Assembly (NCBI GenBank): GCA_050789255.1
Contig: JBOZRQ010000060.1
Span: 328,035-392,034, forward strand
DNA from: JBOZRQ01 sp050789255
GTDB taxonomy: Bacteria > Bacillota > Sulfobacillia > Symbiobacteriales > Symbiobacteriaceae
Direction: 5' to 3'
DNA length: 64,000 bases
The position numbers and the translations under genes were made by a program. Numbering within the stretch: position 1 is the first letter of the stretch; each line of letters starts with the position of its first letter. Below are positions 63,932 to 64,000 of the stretch, one piece after another. The notes under the pieces were generated by a model that did not search any database, was not told where the DNA came from, and saw only the letters and a list, made by a program, of their open reading frames with translations.

Positions 63932-63993
63932 GGGAGTTCAAGTCTCCCCAGTCCCCAAGCTCGTAGACGGGGACTGTAGCCTAAGAACAGTCC
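63932..63993 (+). other. Nested, mutually exclusive hairpins at the window edge
   Basis: GGGAG-TTCAAGT-CTCCC is a small stem-loop. CAGTCCCC (63949-63956) can pair with GGGGACTG (63969-63976), and the latter's GGACTG can instead pair with CAGTCC (63988-63993). No ORF is seen. It could be the start of a structured RNA such as a leader or intron that continues outside the window. Confidence 0.4.
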
Positions 63994-64000
63994 GCATGCC

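Noticed and set aside
63932..63948. tRNA T-arm-like stem (GGGAG-TTCAAGT-CTCCC)
   Set aside because: No matching acceptor, D or anticodon arms are found upstream, and no CCA-like end follows, so I do not call a tRNA.
1..64000. CRISPR arrays, prophage, transposases, rRNA and toxin-antitoxin pairs
   Set aside because: I looked for regularly spaced repeats, integrase or transposase motifs and rRNA segments and saw none; the two intergenic elements contain no ORF.

Overview
This 64 kb window is a chromosomal segment of a high-GC, spore-forming, monoderm Firmicute. I infer a member of the Symbiobacterium lineage or a close relative. The grounds are the strongly GC-biased codon use, frequent GTG and TTG starts, an ytrH/ytrI sporulation pair, split glycine decarboxylase (gcvPA/gcvPB), a LipM-type octanoyltransferase, a YfiT/BstA-type DinB protein, SLH-domain and S8 surface proteins, and LCP and LiaF-like envelope proteins. 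The assignment rests on gene content only; there is no rRNA, tRNA, phage, IS transposase or CRISPR array in the window.

Layout. 1-1 kb: end of a NarL-type sensor kinase and its response regulator. 1-4.2 kb: a cobalamin riboswitch and terminator controlling btuF-btuC-btuD. 4.4-12.2 kb: a Flp/Tad pilus operon with two tandem pilins, TadE, TadG, CpaB, CpaE/TadZ, CpaF/TadA, TadB, TadC and a DUF192 protein, without a prepilin peptidase. 12.2-13.5 kb: a DinB protein and a lipoprotein framed by matching terminators. 13.6-16.2 kb (minus): modA, modB and an XRE regulator fused to a molybdate-binding-like domain, without modC. 16.4-20.8 kb: an AEC transporter, a cation/proton antiporter with a structured leader RNA, a MATE exporter and a DedA protein.

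20.8-28.2 kb is a glycine and one-carbon block: a glycine riboswitch, gcvT, two tiny membrane-protein genes, gcvH, gcvPA, gcvPB, then lipM (makes the lipoyl group for GcvH), then a ZTP riboswitch and glyA. 28.2-34.2 kb: dienelactone hydrolase, BstA-like protein, a LiaF-like envelope pair, a MarR-regulated DHA2 efflux pump and a DUF3105 protein. 34.3-38.6 kb: plsC, a P1 peptidase, panB, panE and an unknown. 38.6-42.6 kb: ytrH-ytrI, a secreted unknown, a MtnX-like phosphatase and an M42 aminopeptidase.

43.2-44.4 kb holds the most interesting unit: a TPR protein without a DNA-binding domain whose 3' end overlaps a 47-codon gene for an exported pro-peptide, preceded by a sigma-H-like promoter. 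This is the architecture of Bacillus Rap-Phr peptide signalling. It is followed by a tatA gene with no ordinary start codon. 44.9-52.1 kb encodes extracellular and degradative enzymes (subtilase, SLH protein, S9 peptidase, polysaccharide deacetylase). 52.1-54.6 kb is a TetR-controlled ABC exporter. 54.6-58 kb has clpP, a sigma-70-region-2-like protein, an LCP transferase and a CBS-ACT protein. 58-64 kb has a secreted Ig-like protein, an RluA synthase, a metallophosphoesterase, a KimA-like APC permease and a small C2-like protein. Two copies of a roughly 240-bp palindromic intergenic element lie just after stop codons, at about 54.65-54.89 kb and 63.61-63.86 kb, both in the same orientation relative to the upstream gene.
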